Source of the DNA: Modestobacter italicus
GTDB taxonomy: Bacteria > Actinomycetota > Actinomycetes > Mycobacteriales > Geodermatophilaceae
NCBI RefSeq assembly: GCF_000306785.1
Contig: NC_017955.1
Location: forward strand, 1,302,001 to 1,366,000
DNA: 64,000 nt
Direction: 5' to 3'
The notes below the pieces were generated by a model. It was not told the DNA's origin, ran no database searches, and saw only the letters and a program-made list of their open reading frames with translations. Positions 56,757 to 64,000 of this stretch are shown here, in pieces. Position 1 is the stretch's first letter. Each line of letters starts with the position of its first letter. The position numbers and the translations under genes were made by a program.

Positions 56757-57730
56757 CGCGGTTCGAGGCCGACGGTCAGCGAGACCGGGAGCCGGCCCGT
56801 GCGCAGGTCGACCCGGCCGCGCAGGTGCCCGACCCCGGCCGCGGCCAGGCCGCCGACGATCGCCGCCGCCTGCAGGCCGGCGTCCCGGTCGCCGCGTGCC
56901 GCCCGCAGCAGCTTGCGGGCCACGCTGCCGACCATCGCGCGGGCGAACTCCAGCTCCGCTCGGATGTTGCCGGCCGCCCCCATGTCGGAGAAGGCGCGGA
57001 CCTTGCCCCGGTTGATGGTGTAGCAGCGCCGCCAGAAGTAGTCCCAGGTCAGCCGCTCGGGGTGGACGAAGTGGTAGATGCGCGCCTTGGGCTCGTAGAC
57101 GACCGCCGCCGCCCCGTGCGCCGCGGCGATCCGGTGCGAGAGGTCCATGTCGTCGTGCTTGTCGGAGTGGAAGCCGCCGACCGCGCGCAGCGCGTCGGTC
57201 CGCACCGACATGCTGGCGCCGATCAGGTGCCGCACCGGCTCGCGCACCTCGGGCAGCCCGACGTAGTGGCAGCCGAACACCCAGTCGAACTCGTGCGGGA
57301 ACCAGCCCGGCCGGGCGATCTGGTGGTTGGGCAGCGGGGCGCCACCGACCGCGACGGCGCCGTCCTCGGCGTAGACCGACAGGAGGGTCTCCAGCCAGGT
57401 CGGGTCGGCCTCGGCGTCGTCGTCGAGGAAGGCGACCACCTCGGCGGTGACCCGCTCGACCGCGGTGTTGCGGGCGGAGCCCAGCCGCCCGGCGAACCGG
57501 TTCGGGAAGACCTCGATCGGCGGCCCCGGCTGGTCGGTGCCCGGACCCCAGGTGGCCAGACAGCGCTCGAGCAGCTCGTCGTTGTGGTCGACGCAGAGGA
57601 GGATCTTCCCGGGCGCCACCGACTGGGTCTGGACGGAGGCGACGGCCCGCTCCAGCAGGTCCCAGCGGGCGTCGGTGTAGGTGCAGATCACCACGTCGGC
57701 CAGCGGAGCGGTGCTCTTCTCGACAGGCAT
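56753..57730 (-). CDS. Glycosyltransferase family 2, coupled to the GMC oxidoreductase
   Basis: Encodes 325 residues from ATG 57730. The GT-A start is VVICTYTDARWDLLERAVASVQTQ, with the metal-binding DDD at 103-105 (FLDDDAEADP). GASMSVRTDALRAVGGF and DLSHRIAAAHGAA follow, with C-terminal FWRRCYTINRGKV. It is a soluble or peripherally membrane-bound transferase. The GTGA overlap with the GMC oxidoreductase indicates joint function, perhaps sugar transfer followed by oxidation. Donor and acceptor are unknown. GT2-GMC pairs are known in mycofactocin clusters (MftF/MftG), but no mftA-C genes are present here. Confidence 0.9.
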   Translation of the reverse strand: MPVEKSTAPLADVVICTYTDARWDLLERAVASVQTQSVAPGKILLCVDHNDELLERCLATWGPGTDQPGPPIEVFPNRFAGRLGSARNTAVERVTAEVVAFLDDDAEADPTWLETLLSVYAEDGAVAVGGAPLPNHQIARPGWFPHEFDWVFGCHYVGLPEVREPVRHLIGASMSVRTDALRAVGGFHSDKHDDMDLSHRIAAAHGAAAVVYEPKARIYHFVHPERLTWDYFWRRCYTINRGKVRAFSDMGAAGNIRAELEFARAMVGSVARKLLRAARGDRDAGLQAAAIVGGLAAAGVGHLRGRVDLRTGRLPVSLTVGLEPR

Positions 57731-57862
57731 GGTCTCTCTCTCGGTCGGGGGCGCCCGGGTGCTCGGGCCGTGCGACCACCTGCGGCGTCGGAGGAGGACG
57801 GTGCCGAAAGCTAGCAGCGAGTGACGATCAGCAACAGATCTCCTGACGCTCCGTCGCGACTG

Positions 57863-59083
57863 TCACCCGTACGTGTGACCCTCGCCCCGGTAGGTGGGCA
57901 GCGCGTCAGTGACCGCGTCGCCCCGGACGGCGTGCAACACGTCGACCCGCTCGCACAGCTCGCCGGCCTTGGCGTGCCGGAACCACACCCGGTCACCGGT
58001 CCGCAGCCCCGCCGCCGCCCGCCCGCGCAGCGGCGTCTGCACCTCGCCGGCCCCCTCGGTCGGGACCAGCCGCAGCCCGGCCGGGTACGTCGGCGTCGGC
58101 ACCCGGTCGGCCCCCGGCGGCCCCGAGGCGATCCAGCCGCCGCCGGCCACGGTGACCGTCCCCGGGGCGGGGCGCCGGGTGACCGGCAGTGCGAACAGGG
58201 CCGCCGGCCGGCCCCGGAACGCGCGGTAGGCGTCGAACAGCGTGGGGGAGTAGAGGCCGGAGCCGGCCGCCAGCTCGGTCACGGAGGGGTCGGTCGCCGT
58301 CCGCTCCAGGCTGCCGGTGCCGCCGCCGTTGACGAACTCGAGCGCCGCCACCTCCCGGACGGCGGCCACCGCCGCGGCCCGCCGCTCGGCCAGCTCCCGG
58401 CCCGAGGCCCGCTGCATCCCCCGGACGGCGAGGCCGCGCAGCGGACGCCCCGGCGGGGCGTCGCCGAGGCCGGCGATCTGCGCCTCGTAGGCCATCACCC
58501 CGACCAGCACGACCCCCGGCCGGGCGACCAGCGCGCGGGCCAGTTCCGCTGCCTGCCCGGCGGTGTGCACCGGCGAGCGGCGGACGCCGACGTGCGCCGG
58601 GCCCAGCCGCCACGAGGCGTCCAGGTCCAGGCAGACCCGCACCGGTGGCCGGGAGCCGGGAGGAGCGACGGCGTCCAGCACGTCGACCTGGTCGGGGGAG
58701 TCGACCATCAGCGTCACCCGGGCGGCGGCCTGCTCGTCGGCGGCCAGCCGGCGCAGGGCTGCCCGGTCGACGCTCGGGTAGCCGACCACCACGTCGGTGC
58801 TGACCGGGTCGTCGCCGCCGGCCAGCCACAACGCCTCGGCCAGGCTGTAGCCGAGCACGCCGGCGAACCCCGGCCGGGCCAGCACCCGGCGCAGCACGGA
58901 CCGGCTGCGCACCGACTTGCTGGCCACCCGGACCGGGCGCCCCGCGGCGCGGCGGACCAGGTCGTCGGCGTTGGCGTCGAGCGCGTCGAGGTCCAGCACG
59001 GCCAGCGGCGGGTCGAGGTGGGCCGTGGCGGCGTCCAGCCGGGCCCGTTCCGTCGGTGCGTCGCTGCCGGGCGGGAGGGTCAT
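57863..59083 (-). CDS. PLP-dependent amino acid deaminase/aldolase (alanine racemase N-terminal fold)
   Basis: Encodes 406 residues from ATG 59083. An alanine-racemase-like barrel holds Lys56 in VRVASKSVRS, the expected PLP lysine. LVGVMAYEAQIAGLGD and FVNGGGTGSLERTATDPSVTELAAGSGLYSP continue the barrel. The C-terminal D-threonine-aldolase/D-serine-deaminase-like beta domain has GGWIASGPPGADRVPTP and the metal-binding pattern VWFRHAKAGELCERV. It probably acts on a D- or beta-hydroxy amino acid. It is divergent from the lactone oxidase gene across a palindromic operator, a neighbourhood I associate with actinobacteria. Confidence 0.88.
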   Translation of the reverse strand: MTLPPGSDAPTERARLDAATAHLDPPLAVLDLDALDANADDLVRRAAGRPVRVASKSVRSRSVLRRVLARPGFAGVLGYSLAEALWLAGGDDPVSTDVVVGYPSVDRAALRRLAADEQAAARVTLMVDSPDQVDVLDAVAPPGSRPPVRVCLDLDASWRLGPAHVGVRRSPVHTAGQAAELARALVARPGVVLVGVMAYEAQIAGLGDAPPGRPLRGLAVRGMQRASGRELAERRAAAVAAVREVAALEFVNGGGTGSLERTATDPSVTELAAGSGLYSPTLFDAYRAFRGRPAALFALPVTRRPAPGTVTVAGGGWIASGPPGADRVPTPTYPAGLRLVPTEGAGEVQTPLRGRAAAGLRTGDRVWFRHAKAGELCERVDVLHAVRGDAVTDALPTYRGEGHTYG

Positions 59084-59115
59084 GGTGCGGCAGCATCCTG
59101 GTCGGACGGCGAGTG

Positions 59116-59140
59116 GGTCAAGCGTCCCAGTCGCTTGACC
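59116..59140. promoter_or_regulatory. Palindromic operator in the divergent PLP-enzyme/lactone-oxidase region
   Basis: GGTCAAGCG (59116-59124) and CGCTTGACC (59132-59140) are perfect inverted arms with a seven-base spacer, midway between the divergent starts. It suits a TetR dimer; a TetR gene is in the right-hand operon. Confidence 0.6.
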
Positions 59141-59192
59141 GGGGTGCCCCCGGGCGGCACGCTGCCGCGCGACGACGACCGGAGGAGGACCC

Positions 59193-60521
59193 GTGCCGCA
59201 GGAGCAGCGCTGGCGCAACTGGGCGGGCAACCAGGTGGCGGCCGGGTTCACCGCGGTCCACCCGCGGGGCACCGCGGAGATCGCCGCGGCCGTGCGCGCG
59301 GCCGCTGCGGCCGGGCGGCGCGTACGGCCGATCGGCAGCGGGCACTCCTTCAGCGCCATCGGCCGGCCCGAGGACGTCCAGCTCGTGCTCGACCGGCACG
59401 CCGGGCTGGTCGGGGTGACCGACTCCGGGCTGGTCACCGTGCAGGCCGGGATGCCGCTGCACCGGCTGACCGCGGAACTGGCGGCCCGGGGGTGGGCGCT
59501 GACCAACCTCGGCGACATCGACCGGCAGACGGTCGCCGGCGCGCTGTCCACCGGCACCCACGGCACCGGCGCCGCGTTCGGCGGCCTGGCCAGCCAGGTC
59601 CGGGCGTGCGAGCTGGTGCTCGCCGACGGTGCGGTGCTGCGGTGCTCGCCCACCGAGCACGCCGACGTCTTCTCCGCCGCCCGGGTGGGTCTCGGTGCCC
59701 TCGGCGTGCTCAGCGAGGTCACCCTGCAGGCGGTGCCGGCCTTCGCGCTGCGCGCCGAGGAGGGGCCGGCGTCGCTGACCGGCCTGCTCGCCGACGTGGA
59801 CGCCTTCCTGAGCTCGACCGACCACGTCGAGTTCTACTGGTTCCCGCACACCGACCGCTGCCTGACCAAGCGGAACACCCGGGTGCCGCTCACCGAGCTG
59901 GACCCGCTGCCGGGCTGGCGGGCGGTCTGGGACGACGAGGTGGTGGCCAACGGCGGCCTGGCCGCGGTCGTCGGGGCCGGTCGGCTCGCCCCGCCGCTGG
60001 TGCGCCCGCTCGCCCGGGTCTCCGCCCGCGCGCTCTCGCCCCGCACGCACACCGACGCCGCGCACCGGGTGTTCGTCTCCCGCCGCCGGGTCCGGTTCCG
60101 CGAGATGGAGTACGGCGTCCCGCGGGCCGCGGCCGCCGAGGTGCTCGGCGAGCTGCGCCGGGTGGTCGACCGCAGCGACTGGCGCGTCCCGTTCCCGGTC
60201 GAGGTGCGGCTGTCCGCCGCCGATGACGTCCCGCTGTCCACCGCCTCCGAGCGGGACACCGCCTACGTCGCGGTGCACGTGCCCGCGCGCACCGAGCCGG
60301 GCGCGTACTTCGCGGCCTTCGAGGCGATCGCGGGCGCGGTCGGCGGTCGCCCGCACTGGGGCAAGGTGCACGGCCTGGACGCCGCCGCGCTGGCCGACCG
60401 GTACCCGCGCTTCGGTGAGTTCACCGCCCTGCGCGACCGCCTGGACCCCGCCGGCGTGTTCGGCAACGCGCACCTGGACCGGGTGCTCGGCCCGGCCCGG
60501 GCGCGGACCGGCGGCCGCTGA
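59193..60521 (+). CDS. D-arabinono-1,4-lactone oxidase family protein
   Basis: Encodes 442 residues from GTG 59193, after GGAGGA. The PCMH-type FAD domain holds PIGSGHSFSAIG, with His51 at the position used for covalent FAD in this family. MPLHRLTAELAARGWALTNLGDIDRQTVAGALSTGTHGTG follows, then an ALO C-terminal domain (AYVAVHVPARTEP, HWGKVHGLDAAALADRYPRFGEF). It oxidises aldonolactones or related sugars with O2. The TetR gene begins one base after its stop, so both are in one operon. Confidence 0.92.
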   Translation: MPQEQRWRNWAGNQVAAGFTAVHPRGTAEIAAAVRAAAAAGRRVRPIGSGHSFSAIGRPEDVQLVLDRHAGLVGVTDSGLVTVQAGMPLHRLTAELAARGWALTNLGDIDRQTVAGALSTGTHGTGAAFGGLASQVRACELVLADGAVLRCSPTEHADVFSAARVGLGALGVLSEVTLQAVPAFALRAEEGPASLTGLLADVDAFLSSTDHVEFYWFPHTDRCLTKRNTRVPLTELDPLPGWRAVWDDEVVANGGLAAVVGAGRLAPPLVRPLARVSARALSPRTHTDAAHRVFVSRRRVRFREMEYGVPRAAAAEVLGELRRVVDRSDWRVPFPVEVRLSAADDVPLSTASERDTAYVAVHVPARTEPGAYFAAFEAIAGAVGGRPHWGKVHGLDAAALADRYPRFGEFTALRDRLDPAGVFGNAHLDRVLGPARARTGGR

Positions 60522-60522
60522 C

Positions 60523-61128
60523 GTGCCCCGGCTCCCGGCGGACGCCCGCCGCGCCGCGCTGGTCGAGGCCGCCCTGCGGGTGATGTCCCGCGACGGGCTG
60601 GCCGCCGGCACCACCCGGGCGATCGTCGCCGAGGCGGGGATGTCGCTGGCCAGCTTCCACTACGCCTTCGCCTCCCGCGACGAGCTGCTGCGCGAGCTGG
60701 TGCACCGGGTGGTCGGCCACGAGCTGTCGGCCGCGGCCGCCGCCGAGGTGCCCGAGGGCGCCGGCCTGGCCGACTGCCTGCGCGCGGCCGCCGCGGGCTA
60801 CCTGCAGCACCTCGAGCGGGAGCCGGGCGCCGAGCAGCTGATGCTCGAGCTGGCGCTGCACTCGCTCCGCGACCCCGCGCTGCGGCCGCTGGCCCGGCAG
60901 CAGTACCGCGCCTACACCGCCGCGGCGACCCGGCTGCTGGAGCAGGCGGCCGCGGCCACCGGGGCGACCTGGCGCCGGCCGGTGCCCGAGCTCGCCCGCC
61001 TGCTGGTCGCCCTGGTCGACGGGGCCACGACCACCTGGCTGGTCGACCGGGACACCGCCGCCACCCAGGCCGTGCTGGACGCCGCCGTCGGCCTGTTCGT
61101 CGCCGAGCACTCCGAGCTCGCCCGGTGA
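60523..61128 (+). CDS. TetR family regulator
   Basis: Encodes 201 residues from GTG 60523, one base after the lactone oxidase stop. The HTH is clear (LAAGTTRAIVAEAGMSLASFHYAFASRDELLRELV, about residues 24-60). The C-terminal helical bundle is TetR_C-like. It is in the lactone oxidase-TetR-MFS operon and probably binds the palindrome at 59116-59140, regulating its own operon and the divergent PLP enzyme. The ligand may be a sugar acid or the MFS substrate; this is inference. Confidence 0.92.
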   Translation: MPRLPADARRAALVEAALRVMSRDGLAAGTTRAIVAEAGMSLASFHYAFASRDELLRELVHRVVGHELSAAAAAEVPEGAGLADCLRAAAAGYLQHLEREPGAEQLMLELALHSLRDPALRPLARQQYRAYTAAATRLLEQAAAATGATWRRPVPELARLLVALVDGATTTWLVDRDTAATQAVLDAAVGLFVAEHSELAR

Positions 61129-62342
61129 GGCCGGTCGCGGCGCCGCTCGCGCCGTCGGTCGGAGCGGCCTGGACCGCCCGGTTCGGACTCGTCTGGCTCG
61201 GGCTGTGGGCGGCCCAGCTCGCCCCGGTCCAGCTGCTCCTGCCGCTGCAGCTGGCCGACCTGGACCCGGCGCACAAGGTCCGCGACTTCGGGCTGGTCAA
61301 CGGGCTGGCCGGGATCGCCGCGCTGGTCGCGCTGCCGGTGTTCGGGGCGCTGTGCGACCGCACCCGCTCACCGTTCGGCCGGCGCCGGGTCTGGGTCGCG
61401 GCCGGGGTGGTGGTCTACGTCGGCGGGCTGCTGCTGACCGGTGCCGCCGACGGCGTGGCCGGGGTCGCCGGCGGCTGGCTGGTGGCGCAGCTGGGGATGT
61501 ACGCCGCGATGGCCGGGCTGACCGCCACCATCGCCGACCAGGTGCCGGCCGAGCAGCGCGGGGCCGTCTCGGCCGCCGTCTACGGCCCGCAGGCGCTCGG
61601 CATCGTCGTCGGCCTGGTCCTGGTCACCGGGCTGGGGGAGGACGCCGGCTACCCGGCGCTGGCCGTGCTGCTGCTGCTCGCCGCGCTGCCGTGGCTGCTG
61701 CGGGCCCGGGACACCCCGGCGGTCGCGCGCCCGCAGTCGCTGGCCGCCGCCGTCCGGGCCACCTGGGCCGCGCCCAGCCGGCACCCCGACTACGCCTGGG
61801 CCTTCGGCGGGCGGCTGCTGGTCAACCTGGGCAACGCCCTGGGGACGACGTACCTGCTGTACTTCCTCACCGACGGGCTGCGGGTCGCCGACCCCGAGGG
61901 CTCGCTGCTGGTGCTCACCGTCGTGTACCTGCTGGCCACCGTGGCGGCTACCTGGGGCGGCGGCCTGCTGTCGGACCGCACCGGGCGCCGGCGGGTGTTC
62001 GTCGCCGGCGCCGCGGTGCTGCAGGCGCTCGCCTGCGCGGTGCTGGTGGCCGTGCCGAGCTGGCCGAGCGCGCTGGTCGCCGGGCTGCTGCTGGGCGCGG
62101 GCTACGGCGCCTACACCTCGGTCGACCAGGCGCTGGTCACCCAGGTGCTGCCCGACGCCCGCACCGTCGCCGGCGACCTCGGGGTGATGAACGTGGCGGT
62201 GGTGGTCCCGCAGGCGCTCGCCCCGCTGCTGGCCAGCCTGGTGATCGCCGAGCTCGGGGGCTACGACGTCCTGTTCGCGCTGGCCGGCGTCGTCAGCGTC
62301 CTCGGCGCGCTGTCGGTCGCCCGCATCCGCACCGTCCGCTGA
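61125..62342 (+). CDS. MFS transporter (GPH-like)
   Basis: Encodes 405 residues from GTG 61125, overlapping the TetR stop by four bases. Twelve hydrophobic segments are visible. The loop GALCDRTRSPFGRRRVWVAAG after helix 2 is like that of GPH sugar cation symporters, and the second half repeats GGGLLSDRTGRRRVFVAGAA. The operon context with the lactone oxidase suggests sugar or sugar-acid transport. Direction and substrate are unknown. It is followed by intergenic palindromes. Confidence 0.9.
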   Translation: MRPVAAPLAPSVGAAWTARFGLVWLGLWAAQLAPVQLLLPLQLADLDPAHKVRDFGLVNGLAGIAALVALPVFGALCDRTRSPFGRRRVWVAAGVVVYVGGLLLTGAADGVAGVAGGWLVAQLGMYAAMAGLTATIADQVPAEQRGAVSAAVYGPQALGIVVGLVLVTGLGEDAGYPALAVLLLLAALPWLLRARDTPAVARPQSLAAAVRATWAAPSRHPDYAWAFGGRLLVNLGNALGTTYLLYFLTDGLRVADPEGSLLVLTVVYLLATVAATWGGGLLSDRTGRRRVFVAGAAVLQALACAVLVAVPSWPSALVAGLLLGAGYGAYTSVDQALVTQVLPDARTVAGDLGVMNVAVVVPQALAPLLASLVIAELGGYDVLFALAGVVSVLGALSVARIRTVR

Positions 62343-62344
62343 CC

Positions 62345-62440
62345 CCCGTGCCCGTTTCGGCGCCGAACCCCGCACGGGTTTCGGCGCCGAAACCGGGCTC
62401 TCGGTACCGGAAGCTCGGGGCTTTCGGTACCGAAAGCCCC
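62345..62440. repeat. Cluster of four palindrome-cored repeats
   Basis: Within about 96 bases between two convergent genes: GTTTCGGCGCCGAAC (62354-62368), GGTTTCGGCGCCGAAACC (62377-62394), a CTCGGTACCGGA variant (62400-62411) and the perfect 24-bp palindrome GGGGCTTTCGGTACCGAAAG (62417-62440, completed by CCCC). All share a TCGG-N2-CCGA layout with a GGCGCC or GGTACC centre. The first two also occur at 14909-14954. Confidence 0.8.
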
Positions 62441-62448
62441 GGGAGGGG

Positions 62449-63339
62449 CTACAGGTCGGGGTCGAGGGTGCCGTCGCCGCCGATGCGGTCGAGCTCGGCC
62501 AGCTCCACCGGGCCGAGGACCCGCGCGGCCGACTCGAGGTTGGACTCCAGGTGCCCGATCGACTTGGTGCCCGGGATCAGCAGGATGTTGGGGGAGCGGG
62601 CCAGCAGCCAGGCCAGCGCGACCTCCATCGGGGTGGTCTCCAGCGTCCGGGCCACCGACTCCAGCGCTGCGGACTGCAGCGGGCTGAACCCGCCGAGCGG
62701 GAAGAACGGCACGTACGCGATGCCCTCCCGGGCCAGCGCGTCGACCAGCGGGTCGTCGGCCCGGTGCACCAGGTTGTAGTGGTTCTGCACGCAGACCACC
62801 GGGGCGATGCCCTGCGCCTCGGCCAGCATCTGCGGGGTCACGTTGCTGACGCCGATGTGCCGGACCAGGCCCTCCTGCTGCAGCGCGGCCAGGGTCTCCA
62901 TCGGCTCGGCCAGCGAGCGCTGCACCGGCTCGGCGAACCCGGGCATCCGCAGGTTGACCACGTCCAGCGCCTCGACGCCGAGGTGGTCGAGGTTGTCGTG
63001 CACGGCCTGCCGCAGCTCGTCGGCGCCCAGCGCCTCCGGCCACTCGCCCTCCGGCGTCCGGCGGGCACCGATCTTGGTGACGATGGTCAGCTGCTCGGGG
63101 TAAGGGTGCAGGGCCTCGCGGATGATCTCGTTGGTCACGTGCGGGCCGTAGTAGTCGCTGGTGTCGATGTGGTCCACGCCCAGCTCGACCGCGCGGCGCA
63201 GCACCGCCACGGCGCCGTCCCGGTCGGCCGGGGGGCCCATCACGTGGGGGCCGGCGAGCTGCATGGCGCCGTAGCCGATGCGGTGCACCGTGCGGTCGCC
63301 GAGGGTGAACTGGCCGGACTTCTCCGCCGTCGTCGTCAT
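62449..63339 (-). CDS. Aldo/keto reductase
   Basis: Encodes 296 residues from ATG 63339 (a GTG at 63345 is possible). The AKR tetrad is visible: HIDTSDYYGPHVTNEIIREAL (Asp, Tyr), IVTKIGARRTP (Lys) and DVVNLRM (the usual His position appears to be Asn here). VSNVTPQMLAEA and PFFPLGGFSPL match the AKR13/YajO-like family. The altered His position may change catalysis. It is co-directional with the partial MFS gene upstream. Confidence 0.9.
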   Translation of the reverse strand: MTTTAEKSGQFTLGDRTVHRIGYGAMQLAGPHVMGPPADRDGAVAVLRRAVELGVDHIDTSDYYGPHVTNEIIREALHPYPEQLTIVTKIGARRTPEGEWPEALGADELRQAVHDNLDHLGVEALDVVNLRMPGFAEPVQRSLAEPMETLAALQQEGLVRHIGVSNVTPQMLAEAQGIAPVVCVQNHYNLVHRADDPLVDALAREGIAYVPFFPLGGFSPLQSAALESVARTLETTPMEVALAWLLARSPNILLIPGTKSIGHLESNLESAARVLGPVELAELDRIGGDGTLDPDL

Positions 63340-63378
63340 GACCACGGCTTACCCCCGCCCCCGGGGGCGGTCAAACGG

Positions 63379-64000
63379 TCAGCGGACGGCGGCGGGTGTG
63401 GCGTCGGCGACGGGCGCCAGGGCGCGCTGCCACCTGTCGACGTCGGCCCGGGCGGCGAAGGCCAGCGCGGTGCGCTCGCGGCGCTCGGACCGGATGGTGA
63501 GCACCGCGATCCCGGTGCCGACCAGGGCCAGCGCGGCGCCCACCCAGATCGGCGCGGTGTAGCCGAGCCCCGCCGACAGCGCGGCGGCGCCCAGCGCGGC
63601 CCCCAGCGCGTTGGCCACGTTGAAGGCCGCCTGGTTGGCGGCCGACACGAGGCTGCCGCCGGGCACGCGGGCCGCCTCGATCACCCGGTTCTGCACGACC
63701 GGGCCGAGGGCGAAGGCGAGCATGCCGAAGAAGACCAGCACGGTGACCGCGGCGACCGGGGTGCGCGCCACCAGCGCCAGGACGGCGAGCGCGCCGGCGG
63801 TGCCGAGCAGCCCGACGGCCACGAACGACATGCCCCAGCGGTCACCCAGCCGGCCGCCGACCAGCGTGCCGACCGTCGTGCCGGCGCCGAAGAGGCCCAG
63901 CACCGGGGTGACCCAGCCCTCGGGGATGCCGCCCAGCTCGGTGAGGATCGGGCTGACGTAGCTGTAGACGGAGAAGAGCGCCGCGAAGCCGATCATCGTC
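63379..64000 (-). CDS. MFS transporter (DHA1-like), 5' end cut by window edge
   Basis: The last ~206 residues of an MFS transporter; the frame runs off the window end without a start. The visible part has six helices and the loop GGRLGDRWGMSFVAVGLLG typical of the second half. TMIGFAALFSVYSYVSPILTELGG is a mid-protein segment seen in AraJ/CmlA-like DHA1 transporters. An Arg-rich, cytoplasmic tail ends the protein. It is 39 bases upstream of the aldo/keto reductase on the same strand. The substrate is unknown. Confidence 0.88.
   Translation of the reverse strand, partial: TMIGFAALFSVYSYVSPILTELGGIPEGWVTPVLGLFGAGTTVGTLVGGRLGDRWGMSFVAVGLLGTAGALAVLALVARTPVAAVTVLVFFGMLAFALGPVVQNRVIEAARVPGGSLVSAANQAAFNVANALGAALGAAALSAGLGYTAPIWVGAALALVGTGIAVLTIRSERRERTALAFAARADVDRWQRALAPVADATPAAVR

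Noticed and set aside
55122-57730. Mycofactocin cluster (GT2 plus GMC as MftF/MftG)
   Set aside because: No mftA precursor, radical SAM mftC or mftB/D/E genes in the flanks, and the GMC enzyme has a cysteine motif not expected of MftG.
1-64000. tRNA, rRNA, CRISPR array, insertion sequence or integrase
   Set aside because: I looked through the gaps for tRNA-like arms, regular spacer-repeat arrays and transposase or integrase motifs and saw none.

Overview
The window is very GC-rich, with short intergenic gaps, many GTG starts and overlapping ATGA/GTGA junctions. Together with an actinobacterial-type Tad pilus locus, F420-type reductases, an IdeR-like iron box and a sigma-F/sigma-B-like promoter, this points to a free-living actinobacterium. 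The gene set resembles Geodermatophilaceae (Blastococcus, Geodermatophilus, Modestobacter), but that family assignment is inference. No rRNA, tRNA, CRISPR array, prophage or insertion sequence was seen. The window looks like ordinary chromosome.

Layout. 0-15 kb: cell-surface and envelope genes. These are a Pro/Thr-rich secreted protein, a GT2 glycosyltransferase, a conserved 466-residue protein of unknown role, a DJ-1/PfpI protein, a MetX-like hydrolase and a membrane molybdopterin oxidoreductase with its cytochrome b partner. A lytic transglycosylase with a mucin-like linker and LytR_C domain follows; its signal peptide lies in another frame. Then come a polytopic membrane protein and a 933-residue DUF11-repeat surface protein. 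15-23.5 kb: a complete minus-strand Tad/Flp pilus locus. Its order in transcription is flp2, A24 prepilin peptidase, flp1, TadE-like, TadG-like, CpaB, CpaE/TadZ, CpaF/TadA, TadB, TadC. The two flp genes are a recent duplication that includes the promoter region.

23.7-28.9 kb: a PPOX-fold flavoprotein, an RsbA-like MEDS/HATPase regulator with a PAS-PAS-GAF-SpoIIE phosphatase (sigma-factor partner switching), and an Old Yellow Enzyme. 29-35.4 kb: two DHA2 drug exporters, an SDR, an APC permease and a TetR regulator with a clear tandem operator. 35.4-43.7 kb: metabolic genes (DUF2786, PEP mutase/isocitrate lyase family, methyltransferase, TMEM175-like channel, acyl-CoA dehydrogenase). Next is a three-gene envelope-stress operon (DUF3618, Holin-X, coiled-coil protein) behind a sigma-F-like promoter, divergent from an iron-regulated siderophore-interacting protein.

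43.7-55 kb: mixed housekeeping and detoxification genes (F420/NADP-type reductase, zinc metallopeptidase with SIMPL protein, Ddn-like nitroreductase with SDR, FUSC transporter, aldo/keto reductase, HTH_42 protein, GNAT, ABC-F). A frameshifted 2-oxoglutarate/Fe(II) oxygenase also lies here. 55-64 kb: a coupled GT2/GMC-oxidoreductase pair whose GMC enzyme carries a four-cysteine cluster motif. After it come a PLP aldolase/racemase divergent from a lactone oxidase-TetR-MFS operon with a palindromic operator, an aldo/keto reductase and a partial MFS gene cut by the window edge.

Convergent ends carry strong hairpin terminators. Several intergenic gaps hold unusual palindromic repeats with GGCGCC or GGTACC cores.
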